64,000 bases of DNA from Voacanga thouarsii. Its lineage: Eukaryota > Streptophyta > Magnoliopsida > Gentianales > Apocynaceae. Positions 22,951-32,771 of the stretch are shown piece by piece. Below the pieces are notes generated by a model that was not told where the DNA came from, made no database searches, and saw only the letters and a list, made by a program, of their open reading frames with translations. The stretch is from NCBI GenBank assembly GCA_026120185.1, contig JANUWF010002057.1, positions 310,001 to 374,000 on the forward strand, in the 5' to 3' direction. The stretch's first letter is position 1. The number at the start of each line of letters is the position of its first letter. Made by a program: the position numbers and the translations under genes.

Positions 22951-24389
22951 ATGATGTTAGTGGAAGAAGTGCTTGAATGTGATGAAAGGGAAAAAGAAAT
23001 GCTGGAGTTATATGAAGAAGTTGGAGAAATTAAATATTCACACTGTTTTGGGGAGGAGGTCGATGATACAGCTTTGATGTCTTTAAATGCTGTGGAAGGA
23101 AGTAGTATAAACAACACTATTAGAATTGAAGGGAGAGTAAAGCATAGATCTATATCAATACTAATTGATACTGGAAGCACACACAGCTTCCTGGATGAAG
23201 GAATTGTCAAAGAAACCAATTGGCCAAGTGAACAAATGAAACCCCTATTAATCACTGTTGCTAATGGAGAGAAGTTATGGAGTACAAGAAGATGTAGGGC
23301 AGTGAAGTGGAAGATGCAAGGAGTTGAGTTTAAGCAAGATTTTAATCTTATCAAACTATATGGGAGTGATATGGTTTTGGGAGTGGATTGGCTTAAGAAA
23401 TACAACTCCATAGTATTTGACTTTGAGAAGATGAAACTGGCATTTGATCATGATGGACACCCCTTAGAGTTGAAGGGAAGTTCTAACTAAATCCAGCTTA
23501 AGGCTGCAAGAAAAAGGCTGTACAAAAATTACTAAAGAAGGAGAAGCAGCTTTTTATTGGAAGGTTGTATTCTATATCTACAGAAAAAGTAGAAGTGGTG
23601 AAGGAGGAGGTAGTTCAGCAGTTGTTGGGTGAATTTTTAGATGTTTTTCAGAAACCACATGGACTTCCACCACTTAGAAATCATGAACATCAGATTGTGC
23701 TGCAAGAAGGGCTTGCTCCATTTAAGCAGAAACCATATAGGTTACCACATTTTCAGAAAGAGGAAGTAGAAAAAATGGTTGGGGAAATGTTGGCTGAAGG
23801 AATAATTAGATCTAGTTCAAGTCCTTACTCCTCACCTATTCTTTTAGTTAAGAAGAAAGATGGAACATGGAGATTTTGTGTGGATTTCAGACAGCTCAAC
23901 TCAATTACAGTTAAGGATAGATTTCCTATTCCTTTAGTTGATGATTTACTTGATGAGCTTAAAAAGGCCAAGTACTTTAGCAAGATAGACTTGAGGGCAG
24001 TGTTAATGCAAGAAGGACAACCTCTAGCCTATTTCAGTAAAGCAATGGGGAAGAAAAGTGAGGGATTGTCGACATATGAAAAGGAACTTATAGCTTTGAC
24101 ATCAACTATCCAAAAATGGAGACATTACTTAGAAGGGGGACATTTTATCATCAGGACTGATCATCAAAGCCTTAAACATCTGCTAGACCAGAGAATCCAT
24201 AATGCAATACAACATAAATGGTTAACCAAGATGATGGGGTTAGATTATAAAGTTCAGTATAAGCAGGGTAATGAAAATAGGGCTGCTGATGCATTTTCTA
24301 GGAGGGTCCAATTCAATGCTGTAACTGTTGTGATACCACAATGGATGGAAGAGCTGCAAGATAGCTATAAGGATGATATATATGCATAG
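22951..24389 (+). pseudogene. Reina-like protease, truncated RT and RNase H
   Basis: The protease active site is ILIDTGSTHSF (22888-23490 frame). RT follows at 23565 with [17 protein letters not shown] and FSKIDLRA, and then jumps in frame directly to [17 protein letters not shown] of the RNase H region near 23998. The RT palm with its catalytic YXDD motif and the thumb are missing, an internal deletion of roughly a kilobase relative to the family. RNase H ([13 protein letters not shown]) is otherwise present. Reverse transcription cannot be self-encoded, so mobilisation would need another copy's RT. Confidence 0.88.
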
Positions 24390-25813
24390 GAGAAAATGGC
24401 TCAAGCCCTTATAGAAAGGGATGGAGAGCTAACTTGCAAGGGGGGAATTCTTAAAATGTAGGGTAAGATATATGTTGGAAGTTCAGGAGGATGGAGGACT
24501 GCCATCTTTAAGGAAATGCATCATTCAACCATTGGAGGACATTCAGGTATAACTACTACTTCGCAAAGGATCAAGAGGATGTTCTATTGGCCTGGTTTAT
24601 CTAGAGATATCAAGCAGTGGGTAAAGGAGTGTGAAGTTTGCCAAAGAAATAAGGGGGAACATTTAGCTTATCTAGGATTACTTCAACCATTAGAATTGCC
24701 AGAAAAACCTTTCTCCCAGCTTACTATGGATTTTGTAGAAGGACTACCTAAGTCACACCACAAGGATGCCATTATGGTGGTAGTGGACAAATTCACCAAA
24801 TTTGGGTATTTCATAGGGCTGTCTCATCCATTTATAGCAGAGAAGATTGCTGAACTTCTATTTGATATTGTTATTAAGATACATGGACTTCCAGATTCAA
24901 TAGTGAGTGACAGGGACAAAATTTTTGTAAACCAATTTTGGCAAGAACTCTTCAAACAGATAGGGGTTAAACTCAAGCTTAGTTCAACTTATCATCCTCA
25001 AACAGATGGGCAGATAGAAAGGGTAACCAGTGTGTGGGAATGTATTTGAGGTGTTTTGTAAGCCAAAAACCCCACAAATGGAGTAGCTATTTGAGCCAAG
25101 CCCAATGGTGGTATAATACTACTTATCATTCTACTACTAAGATGCCTCCATATGAAGCATTATTTGGTCAAATTCCTCCATATCCTGGTTACTCCCTAGA
25201 TCAACACCAAGGAATTTCCTCTGAAGCTAAGAAGATGTTGGAAGAAATGAGTAGAATTGATAGAATGTTGAAGGAAAACATTTCCAAAGCTAACAGTAGA
25301 ATGAAGCATATGGCTGACAGACATAGGAAGGAGAGGACTTTTGAGGTTAGAGATTGGGTGTTTCTTAAATTGCAGCCTTACAGACAGCATTCCTTAGCTC
25401 AAAGAAAAAATATGAAGTTGGCCTCCAAGTATTTTGGACCTTATCAAGTGACTGAAAGGATTGGGAAGGTTGCTTACAAACTCTCACTTCCTCCTGGAAC
25501 CAAGATACATCCAGTGTTTCATGTTAGTTTGCTGAAGAAGAAAATTGGAGCACGGAAGTTTGTTCAAGTTGATATGCCTTATTTCAGGAATGATGAACTC
25601 TTGGTTGAGCCTACTGCTATCCTACAGAGAAGGTTGGTGAAGAAGGGAAACAAAGCAGTAGTACAGTGGTTGATTCAGTGGAGTAATCTTCCAATTGATG
25701 AAGCAACTTGGGAGTTTGCAGAAGAAATCAAGAAAAAATGGCCTGAATTGATCCTTAAGGACAAGGATGTTAGAAAGCGAAGGGGAATTGTCATGAGACG
25801 AGCACCGTGTTGA
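24390..25813 (+). pseudogene. Reina-like integrase and chromodomain
   Basis: The zinc-binding region (HHSTIGGHSG to CEVCQRNKG) and catalytic core are at 24516-25049: TMDFVEGLPK, IVSDRDKIF and HPQTDGQIE give the DD35E triad. A one-base frame change near 25025 shifts to 25034-25813, which carries the integrase C-terminus (LASKYFGPYQVTERIGKVAY) and a chromodomain (VVQWLIQWSNLPIDEATWEF). Two earlier TAG codons lie at 24387-24470. It ends at the purine tract before the 3' LTR. Confidence 0.88.
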
Positions 25814-26161
25814 GTAAGCGGCTTAACAGAAGCAGCAAAACGACAACGTCTCTTTTAATTGAACAATGGCGTTTTGGTGAAGGCAGTTTGAAGAAATCTA
25901 ACGGTGAGAAGAATAAGAAGCAACGGCCTAGATCAGGAAGAAGCAACGGCCTTATTTAAGGAAAGAAGAAAAGCTGTTAGAGTAGTTAGTTCTGCATTCG
26001 GTTTTACTTTGTTGCTAGGATAGGTTTCTTCCCTCCCCAGAATTCCTTCATCTTCTGTAATCATCTTCATTCCTCCCATTGTAATCTTCAATTTCAATTC
26101 AATAAAATTTCTGTTTCCTCTCTTTCCTTCTCTCTTCAATTTCTGGACTGAATTCTTGACA
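25789..26161 (+). repeat. 3' LTR of the Reina-like element
   Basis: This 373-bp LTR is paired with 21410-21781. It directly abuts the second half of sHSP copy 2. Confidence 0.95.
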
Positions 26162-26489
26162 CAAGGTGGATTGGAAGGAGACTCCGGAGGCCCACGTATT
26201 CAAGGCCGACCTTCCGGGGATCAAGAAAGAGGAAGTGAAGGTGGAAATTGAGGATGACAAAGTTCTGCAAATAAGCGGAGAGAGGAATGTGGAGAAGGAA
26301 GACAAGAATGATACGTGGCACCGGGTCGAGCGCAGCAGCAGCAAGTTCATGAGAAGGTTCAGATTGTTGCCTGAGGATGCTAAAATGGATCAAGTGAAGG
26401 CTTCAATAGAGAATGGGGTGCTTACTATTACTGTTCCCAAGGAGGAGGTGAAGAAGCCTGATGTTAAATCCATTGAAATTTCTAGTTGA

Positions 26490-26974
26490 GACGAAATTGC
26501 ACCTTAGCTGTTTGTTGAAATGTTCGTGTTAAAGATAGGCTACAGTGTGTAGTTGTAATGAAATCAAATAAATGTAGTAACTATTGTAATCTACATACTT
26601 GTCATACTGAGATTCCGACATTGTTTAAAATTCATTTTCTAATTTTTTTTTAGTCGTACAACTCATCTCTTGAATTTGAAGGTTTGATTTTTCCTATAAC
26701 AAATATTAAAGTTATACTTAAATAATGGTTATATTAAAATAAATTTATTAAATATTATTAAATAGAAAGTAAATGTATAATCTAATTATTAATAAGAGAG
26801 AAAATATAATATATTATATGTATATCACGGTTTTAAAAAATAAAAAGTATTTAAATTAATATTATTCTAAATTAAAATTTTAGTTTAAATTGATTTTTTT
26901 AATCAAATATAACCTTAATATAGCTTTAATATTCCTCATGATAGAGATGTGGTGGTGTTACCAATGCAGGGAGT
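26490..26974. other. sHSP copy 2 3' UTR, then AT-rich unassigned sequence
   Basis: To about 26690 this aligns with the 3' UTR and flank of copy 1, including AATAAA at 26567-26572. The stretch 26690-26974 is very AT-rich, has no counterpart near copy 1 and shows no coding signal; it may be another unrecognised insertion. Confidence 0.5.
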
Positions 26975-27920
26975 AATTTTATCTTGTTTGTTTTGTTAAT
27001 TAAAGATTCAACCTTGTATTTTAGAAGAAATAGAAGAGGAAGTGTTTCCCTCCTCACTCAGTACAGGATTTGATTGGGAGACCAAAGTGATTCCCCCGTG
27101 ATTACATAAAATAGCTGGGGGAATGAGGGATGGGGGAAAATAACCAAAATAATTGTGATATTTTGCCCATTTGGCAATTTCATGCGCATATACATTCCCC
27201 AAACGGGGGATATAAACAAACTGCCAATTATCTCTTTCTTTAAGCATAGATTTCACCACATCTGTGGATCTTTTTCCAAGTCATTCCTCAGCCGAGTGAA
27301 TACCATTAATCACCCTTATGACATTTAAAGAATCGCCTTCCAAGATGACCTTCTGTATGTCAGCCGAATCATCAATCGATGCATCATTAAGAGCAACAAG
27401 AGTCTCAGTAGCAAAAGCATCCCCAGCATAATCTTTCCTTGTCCAAACCCAAAGGAGTTGTCCTGTATGATCACGAAAAACGCACGTAGAAATCGCAATT
27501 CCATCCTGAAAAGCAGTATCAAAATTGACTTTGACATAAGGGGAAGGAGGAGGCTGCCAAGAGCGGGGAAGATTAAGAGTTTGCTTCTTCCAGTGTCGGG
27601 TAAGACTAGATTCCCAATAAGCCTTTGCAGTCCTACTGATATGATTTGATAGCTCATCCCATTGTTGAGTAGATTCCCCTGCCTGCAATTGATTTCTATA
27701 TTTCCATACATTTTCCATCAACACCACAGTATAGTTGAGAAATTCTCGTTTTGTCTCATTTGAAAAAGGGAATGCGTTATCCAAATTTAACAACTCCTTT
27801 ATCCAATCGTCTACGTTCCAGGTGGAGAATTTGTCTATTTTAAAATGCCATTTAGAATGCCACCATAGACATTTGATAAGGGGACAGAGAAGAAATATAT
27901 GCTCCAAATTTTATCTTGTT
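26975..27920 (-). mobile_element. 5'-truncated L1-type LINE with a perfect 14-bp TSD
   Basis: The element body 26989-27906 lies between two perfect copies of AATTTTATCTTGTT (26975-26988 and 27907-27920). On the minus strand it ends in an A-rich tail (AATTAACAAAACA). Long variable target duplications, 5' truncation and an A-rich 3' end are hallmarks of L1 target-primed integration. It sits inside the duplicated 3' flank of sHSP copy 2. Confidence 0.92.
27008..27907 (-). pseudogene. LINE ORF2 C-terminus: zinc-finger-like region and plant RNase H-like domain
   Basis: The reading frame starts in the cysteine/histidine region after RT (EHIFLLCPLIKCLWW) and continues into the RNase H-like domain common at the end of plant L1 ORF2 (VKVNFDTAFQ, CVFRDHTGQLLWVW, VILEGDSLNVI, VYIPRLGNVYAHEIAKWA). 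One in-frame stop near 27281 interrupts it between GIHSAEE and the next block. The RT and endonuclease are absent because of 5' truncation. Confidence 0.88.
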
Positions 27921-27967
27921 ACAAGTGGACAAGTATGTCAACTATTTTTTTTTTATTCACCATTATA

Positions 27968-28530
27968 GTATTTCTTGAATTTGAATGGTTTTTTAATTAT
28001 TTAAAAAACAAATTAGTGGTCTAATGAAAGGTTTGACATACTTGTTTTGCAAATTAATTCAGATTTATTAATTTTTATTAATATGTTTATTAGTTATTAG
28101 GCAAAATTTCGCATTTAAACTTTTTTCATCTATCATAATTGGTTTTTATATTTTTTTTATTTTTCAAGCGATATAATTAGTCTTTTTGTTTAATTTCTTG
28201 TTAATGAAAACCAAGTCAACGGTTATGGTTTGACTCTGACCACATATTATAAGGGTGTTTTTCATTTATAATTTCATTCTAATTTTTTTAAAAAAAAAAT
28301 CCATGCTAAAAAGTGGAAAACACGTGAACAGATTTTGGACAAAAAACCCTTAATGCACATCATTTTTCTCTTCAATCTTCAATTTATGCTCATTTACACC
28401 AAAATTAGGGTTCTCATCTACAGACCCATATTCAATTGACACAAATTGTGAACTCATTCAAGCTACTGATGTAGGAAACGATTGCCCTCTTCCAAGGATG
28501 GCTAATGAAAACAAAAATGTAATCTAACTC
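27968..28530 (+). repeat. duplicated 3' flank of sHSP copy 2
   Basis: Homologous to 13559-14160 downstream of copy 1, with scattered substitutions and small indels. Similarity fades after AATCTAACTC near 28530. Confidence 0.85.
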
Positions 28531-29239
28531 TTGCTCAATTACTCTGAATAAAGATATGGGACTTAAAAAATTGGAAAAAAAAGAAAAAGAATTAATAATG
28601 TCAAAAAAAAAAAAAGTTCAGGGACTAAGTATAACAATTTGTCCTCCTGCATGACTACTTTTCCAAAGCTGTCTAAACTGGATAATGTTTGAGTATGATA
28701 AATAAATTCGTGCCTACCTCTAGTTAAACTGGTTCTTTCACCCCTAATTCAGCTAATCAACACTCCTAACTTGCTTTCAGTTGAGGCTGGGTGCCTGTTG
28801 CCAATTAGAGGTTTCCTCAACTCCGTTTTATTGTCTTATTATTTTTTAAATAAAAATTTAATGTAAATTTTGAATAATTTTTAAATCATTTTAAAGGTAA
28901 ATTATAAAATTTTAAAAAGTTATGCCCCTTCCCTCCCCCCCTCCTTAATTCGTCTCTATTTATCATATAGCTTTTTCCGCTCTCTTATATATATATTATT
29001 TATGCTAAAAATATACAAATATTTTTTGAGATATATGGTTTAATAAGTTAATCAGTCTTAGAAAAATTTTCTTTTGAGGAGAACAATTTCTGGATAAGCA
29101 CTTAAGAGTTACTTAATTGTAACATATCCACGGCCCTATATCAAATAGAAGTGACTACTCTCTAAAAAGGCAAAAATTTCAGCATATAGAAGGGAAGGAG
29201 TGATTAGAATTTGACCGTAACCAACTCCAACATTACTAT
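28531..29239. other. spacer, nothing recognised
   Basis: AT-rich with A-runs and a short TA repeat near 28987. I see no gene or clear transposon boundary. Confidence 0.4.
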
Positions 29240-31020
29240 CTCGAATGACTATGCCAACTGTAGTTTTTTCTGAGTGTCAAGCTCCATTAATACTGCACTT
29301 AACTCTTTCGGGCTCGGGCACTATCTATTTTGAATAATTGGGGGGTCCCCTATTTGAGATGTTGTAGGTGGAATATGTAGCCACCACGGGCAGCCAAGTT
29401 GGTTGAAAGCAATAGATTTGTGACAAGGAACCAATGATCGAATTTCCTGGGAATAATTCTCCTAGGGAATGGATTCTCCTACCTTATGACTAGCTAGCTT
29501 GGTCACCGTAATTTGCATCCTCCCTATATGCCTTGAGACCGGCTATGGAGGGGCTCCTTGAGTTAGAGATTTCACCTTTTGGGACAAAGAATGCTAAGCT
29601 GATGAACTTCCAAAAACTCCCCTATTAAATTACTGACCCCGTTAATAATAGATGATGAGGGATATACTAGTGATTAAACACTGCTTGTTCCTAACATATT
29701 ATAAATACCAAAATAAATACCAAAATGTTGTAGTTAAGATAGCAACCTAGACTTGTGTACATTGGTCCATAACCAAGCCAAGGTGTCCTTGAAGGAACAT
29801 AACTCAAGAAGCGTTAAGTGTATATTAGCAACCCAACCAAGTTCTTCCCACACCTATGATGTACAAGGACATTGTGACAATACATGGAGTCATGGACTAC
29901 ATTCTTTGATGCACCTTCACATAAATTACATGCCGAAGAGATTCCATGAACCCTGGTATGCAAGGAAGCATTCCAACAGAAGGACACTCGAAGTTGCTTT
30001 TTAGAGGATATTCTAGATTTTGGGCTGTATTGACTTATACCAAAGAGAATACTAGAAATGCTCCTCCTTTGGTGAAGATGACACGAAGTCTTGTGAGTGA
30101 GACTCTGCATAAAATTCATAAACTACAAACTAACCAGATTTTACAAAGTAAATTCCATTGGTAGAGTAGTACCATATTATCTTGTCATTCGCCTAAGTCG
30201 AGTTGATAGGAATAATACGGGTGACATCAACCTTGTAGGGAGAGAAAATTAGCCATAAGATAATCCTCTCTCCAACAACCTTAGTTGAAATCAATTAATA
30301 TTGAGACATATGAGACATATCTTTATGGTGTTTACCCCTTTTGAGCCTGGGATAAGCAAAACTCATGAAGTAATAGAAACCATTAATCATGACAGATGCA
30401 AAGAGAGAATCTATTCTCAATGCACTATTTGAGCTCCAAGGATAGTAATTTCACCCTCCTAGGATACTCCTCTAGAGATAACTAAGGTGAACCCGTAGAA
30501 AGGCATGCATAAATAAGACATGAAGAAAATACTTAATTTTTAACACTTGCGCTACGAGGGAATTCAGGTATCGAATAATCCTTCACCCCTGTTTTGCAAG
30601 TAGAGCTGGCTAAATCCTTTTAGATCTCTGAACCCCATACCACCTATACCTTTAGGCATACAAAGGTCTTTCCAAACTTTCCAGTAAATTTCCTTCTAGA
30701 ATCATCTCCCTCGCCCCACCAGAATTAGGAGATTACAGAAAAAATTTCCCTCCTAACACGATCAGGAATGAGGAAATATGACCTAACATAGGTAGGTGTT
30801 ACCCCAATAACTCTATTTATCAATACCTCCGTCTTTGACATAGTTTAAAACATCACACTTCGACCTGCCTATCATAAAGGGGTAATACAAGGCATTTATC
30901 GTTACTAGTACCTTTATGTATACCCAAAGCGGACAAAGAGGTAATCTGAAAGCATTTGCAACATTCTTGCTAAAATAGTCGAGATTTGTCCAAATTGATA
31001 CATTGATCAGGTAAAACTTC
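29240..31020 (-). pseudogene. L1-type LINE ORF2 remnant
   Basis: The minus strand, over several frames with many stops, gives the usual downstream half of a plant LINE ORF2. Near 30960-30800 it has a post-RT block ending GRSKCDVLNYV. Near 30780-30580 it has PTYVRSYFLIPDRVRR, then KVWKDLCMPKG and GGMGFRDLKGF, the conserved region after RT. Near 30000-29830 it has a Cys/His zinc-finger-like region (WNASLHTRVHGISSACNLCE). Near 29310-29240 it has the start of an RNase H-like domain (VKCSINGA, VGIVIRDSN). Boundaries are approximate and no target duplication was found. Confidence 0.75.
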
Positions 31021-31044
31021 ATAATCCTAAATGACTCTGCTTTA

Positions 31045-31245
31045 AAATATTTATTCATAAAGTTTTTTTATTTTATTTCAAAATTAACGTTTATGTACAT
31101 ATTTCTAAAACTAATAATTAATTTCTTCTTATTTTATTTATGTTTATTCTAAGTTAATTACACAATTTTTTAAATTTTATTTTATTTTTTAAAAATTTTC
31201 AGCCAAGTAATAATTATCGTACTTTTAATTACAACAATTTCATTA
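31045..31245. mobile_element. truncated copy of the mariner-type MITE at 46016-46326
   Basis: The segment from TTTAAAATATTTATTCATAA to about 31245 matches the internal part of the MITE at 46016-46326 (shared blocks TATGTACATATTT and TTTATTCTAAGTTAA). The terminal repeats are lost. Confidence 0.62.
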
Positions 31246-31650
31246 ACACGTTAGCAAATCAAGCCCTAGTTTCGCTAGCTTAATAATTATTTAAGCCCCG
31301 TATATCCACCACATACCCACAAACGCACCATTGAATGAAGTCTAGCACCACTAGATCAAAGCCTGTTCACAATTAACTCATAATACATCCGCTAAAGCGA
31401 AAAAGTTTTACGTTTATTTTGAGATTTAAAATCGTAATATTCAATTTAAAAACTAGTAACTTAATCACTAGATTACCATATTGGTCGTACATGGCATTTC
31501 ACTAAAGCATGGCACGATGGCTCTAATTAGGATGGGTGTGACTAATGATAATGATAATTATCATTATTTTGTGGGCTTAAAATTCTAATATTTTCAAAGA
31601 CCTTTTTGAAGATCTGCAAGGAATCATTGATGGCCCTTATCACAGCTATG
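31246..31650. other. spacer, nothing recognised
   Basis: No gene seen. Sequence similar to the upstream flank of sHSP copy 1 begins after about 31650. Confidence 0.4.
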
Positions 31651-31855
31651 AAATTTATAGAGGCAACTTCGGCTGCTGAGAAATAATCTGGTATAGGGAA
31701 GAAGGTGAGGAATTGTGATTGAGAAGCCCTTGGAATGAAAAGAATATTTGGGCTTGCTTTAAGGCCCGCAAGATGCATTTCATTGGCCGATAAAGTTTCC
31801 ATTTTCCATTTTCTCTCATTGCATATGGTCCAACGCCAACCTTCCATGAAGCACA

Positions 31856-31978
31856 GAAACATCTTGAAAGTTCGATTGTGTATGGGATATTTTTCAGGCA
31901 GCAAAAATCTGGACAACAACGATCAATGAATGATTCATCCAGAAAGTTCCTGAATACTCGAATCACCAACTATATAAG
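31856..31978 (+). promoter_or_regulatory. sHSP copy 3 promoter: heat-shock elements and TATA box
   Basis: The distal element reads GAA-nn-ATC-nn-GAA-nn-TTC (31856-31873, one unit altered). The proximal GAA-nn-TTC-nn-GAA (31942-31954) is perfect. TATATAAG lies at 31971-31978. The promoter is better preserved than the gene behind it. Confidence 0.78.
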
Positions 31979-32771
31979 ACCAATCGTGTCTCCAATTTTC
32001 AACCAACCCGCAATCGTAAGCAAGTTTTTCTGTAATCGCTCTGTGATTGCTAAAAAATTTGAAAATCGCACTTTCTTTTCAACGAATTCAACCACTTTCC
32101 TCGAGTTCAATTCTCCAAAAAATGTCGCTTATTCCAAGCTTTTTTGGCGGCCGACGGAGCAACATCGTCGACACGGCAGGACTAAATCATTGGGGTCAAT
32201 TGATGTCTCCCTAATCAATTTTTTTTTTTTTAATTTTTTAATATATACTATTTAAAAATCTGATAAAAAATTATCTTTCATATTACTTCGAAATTTAATT
32301 TTTATCATATTCGTAGTTAAAAAAAATTATTTCATGATAACTGTAAAAATTAAAAAAGTAAGAATAAGAGATACTTCACCATATATGTAAAGTTTGAACT
32401 TTTTTATATTGACTATCTATTGGCACAATTCAAATATAGTAAATAATTTTTCAAAATTAAGAATTCATACTACATAATGAAAATAATCAAATTACATTCT
32501 TAATTGAGACTCCGGAAGCCCAATTATTCAAGTTCAACCTTCCTGGAATCAAGAAGGAAGAAGTAAAGGTGGAAATCGTGGATGACAGAGTTTTGTGGAT
32601 AAGCGGAGAGAGGAATTTTGAGAAAGAAGACAAGAATGATACTTGGCACCGGGTGTAGCGAAGTAGCAGCAAGTTCATGAGGACGTTCGGGTTACCTGAG
32701 AATGCTAAAATGAATCAAGTGAAGGCTTCAATGAAGAATGGGGTGCTTACTATTAATGTTCCCAAGAGGAG

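Larger units (their letters stand above)
21405..26166 (+). mobile_element. Reina-like Ty3-Gypsy chromovirus with an RT deletion
   Basis: The element spans 21410-26161 (4752 bp) with LTRs at 21410-21781 and 25789-26161, both TGTCATGAGA to TTCTTGACA, a near-perfect primer binding site (21785-21796), a purine tract AAGCGAAGGGGAAT before the 3' LTR, and the 5-bp target duplication CAGGG (21405-21409) / CAAGG (26162-26166). Small size, short LTRs and a terminal chromodomain fit the Reina clade. The LTRs differ at roughly ten positions, pointing to a recent insertion. Confidence 0.95.
21256..26489 (+). pseudogene. class I sHSP copy 2, split by a retrotransposon
   Basis: The 5' part (21256-21409) encodes residues 1-51 of a protein very close to copy 1 ([19 protein letters not shown]). 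The coding sequence breaks within codon 52 at the left end of a Reina-like element and resumes after its 3' LTR (26162-26489) with the whole alpha-crystallin domain ([20 protein letters not shown] onward) and the C-terminal IEISS. The target duplication CAGGG/CAAGG is the sHSP sequence itself. Apart from the insertion the frame is largely intact (one extra Leu codon before PEDAK), so the copy was probably functional until the insertion. The 3' part has a stop just upstream in frame and no early ATG, so it is unlikely to be translated from the LTR. Confidence 0.94.

Noticed and set aside
26166..26489. Exapted short alpha-crystallin gene driven by the Reina 3' LTR
   Set aside because: A stop lies just upstream in frame and there is no ATG before the domain core; only a GTG begins the frame.
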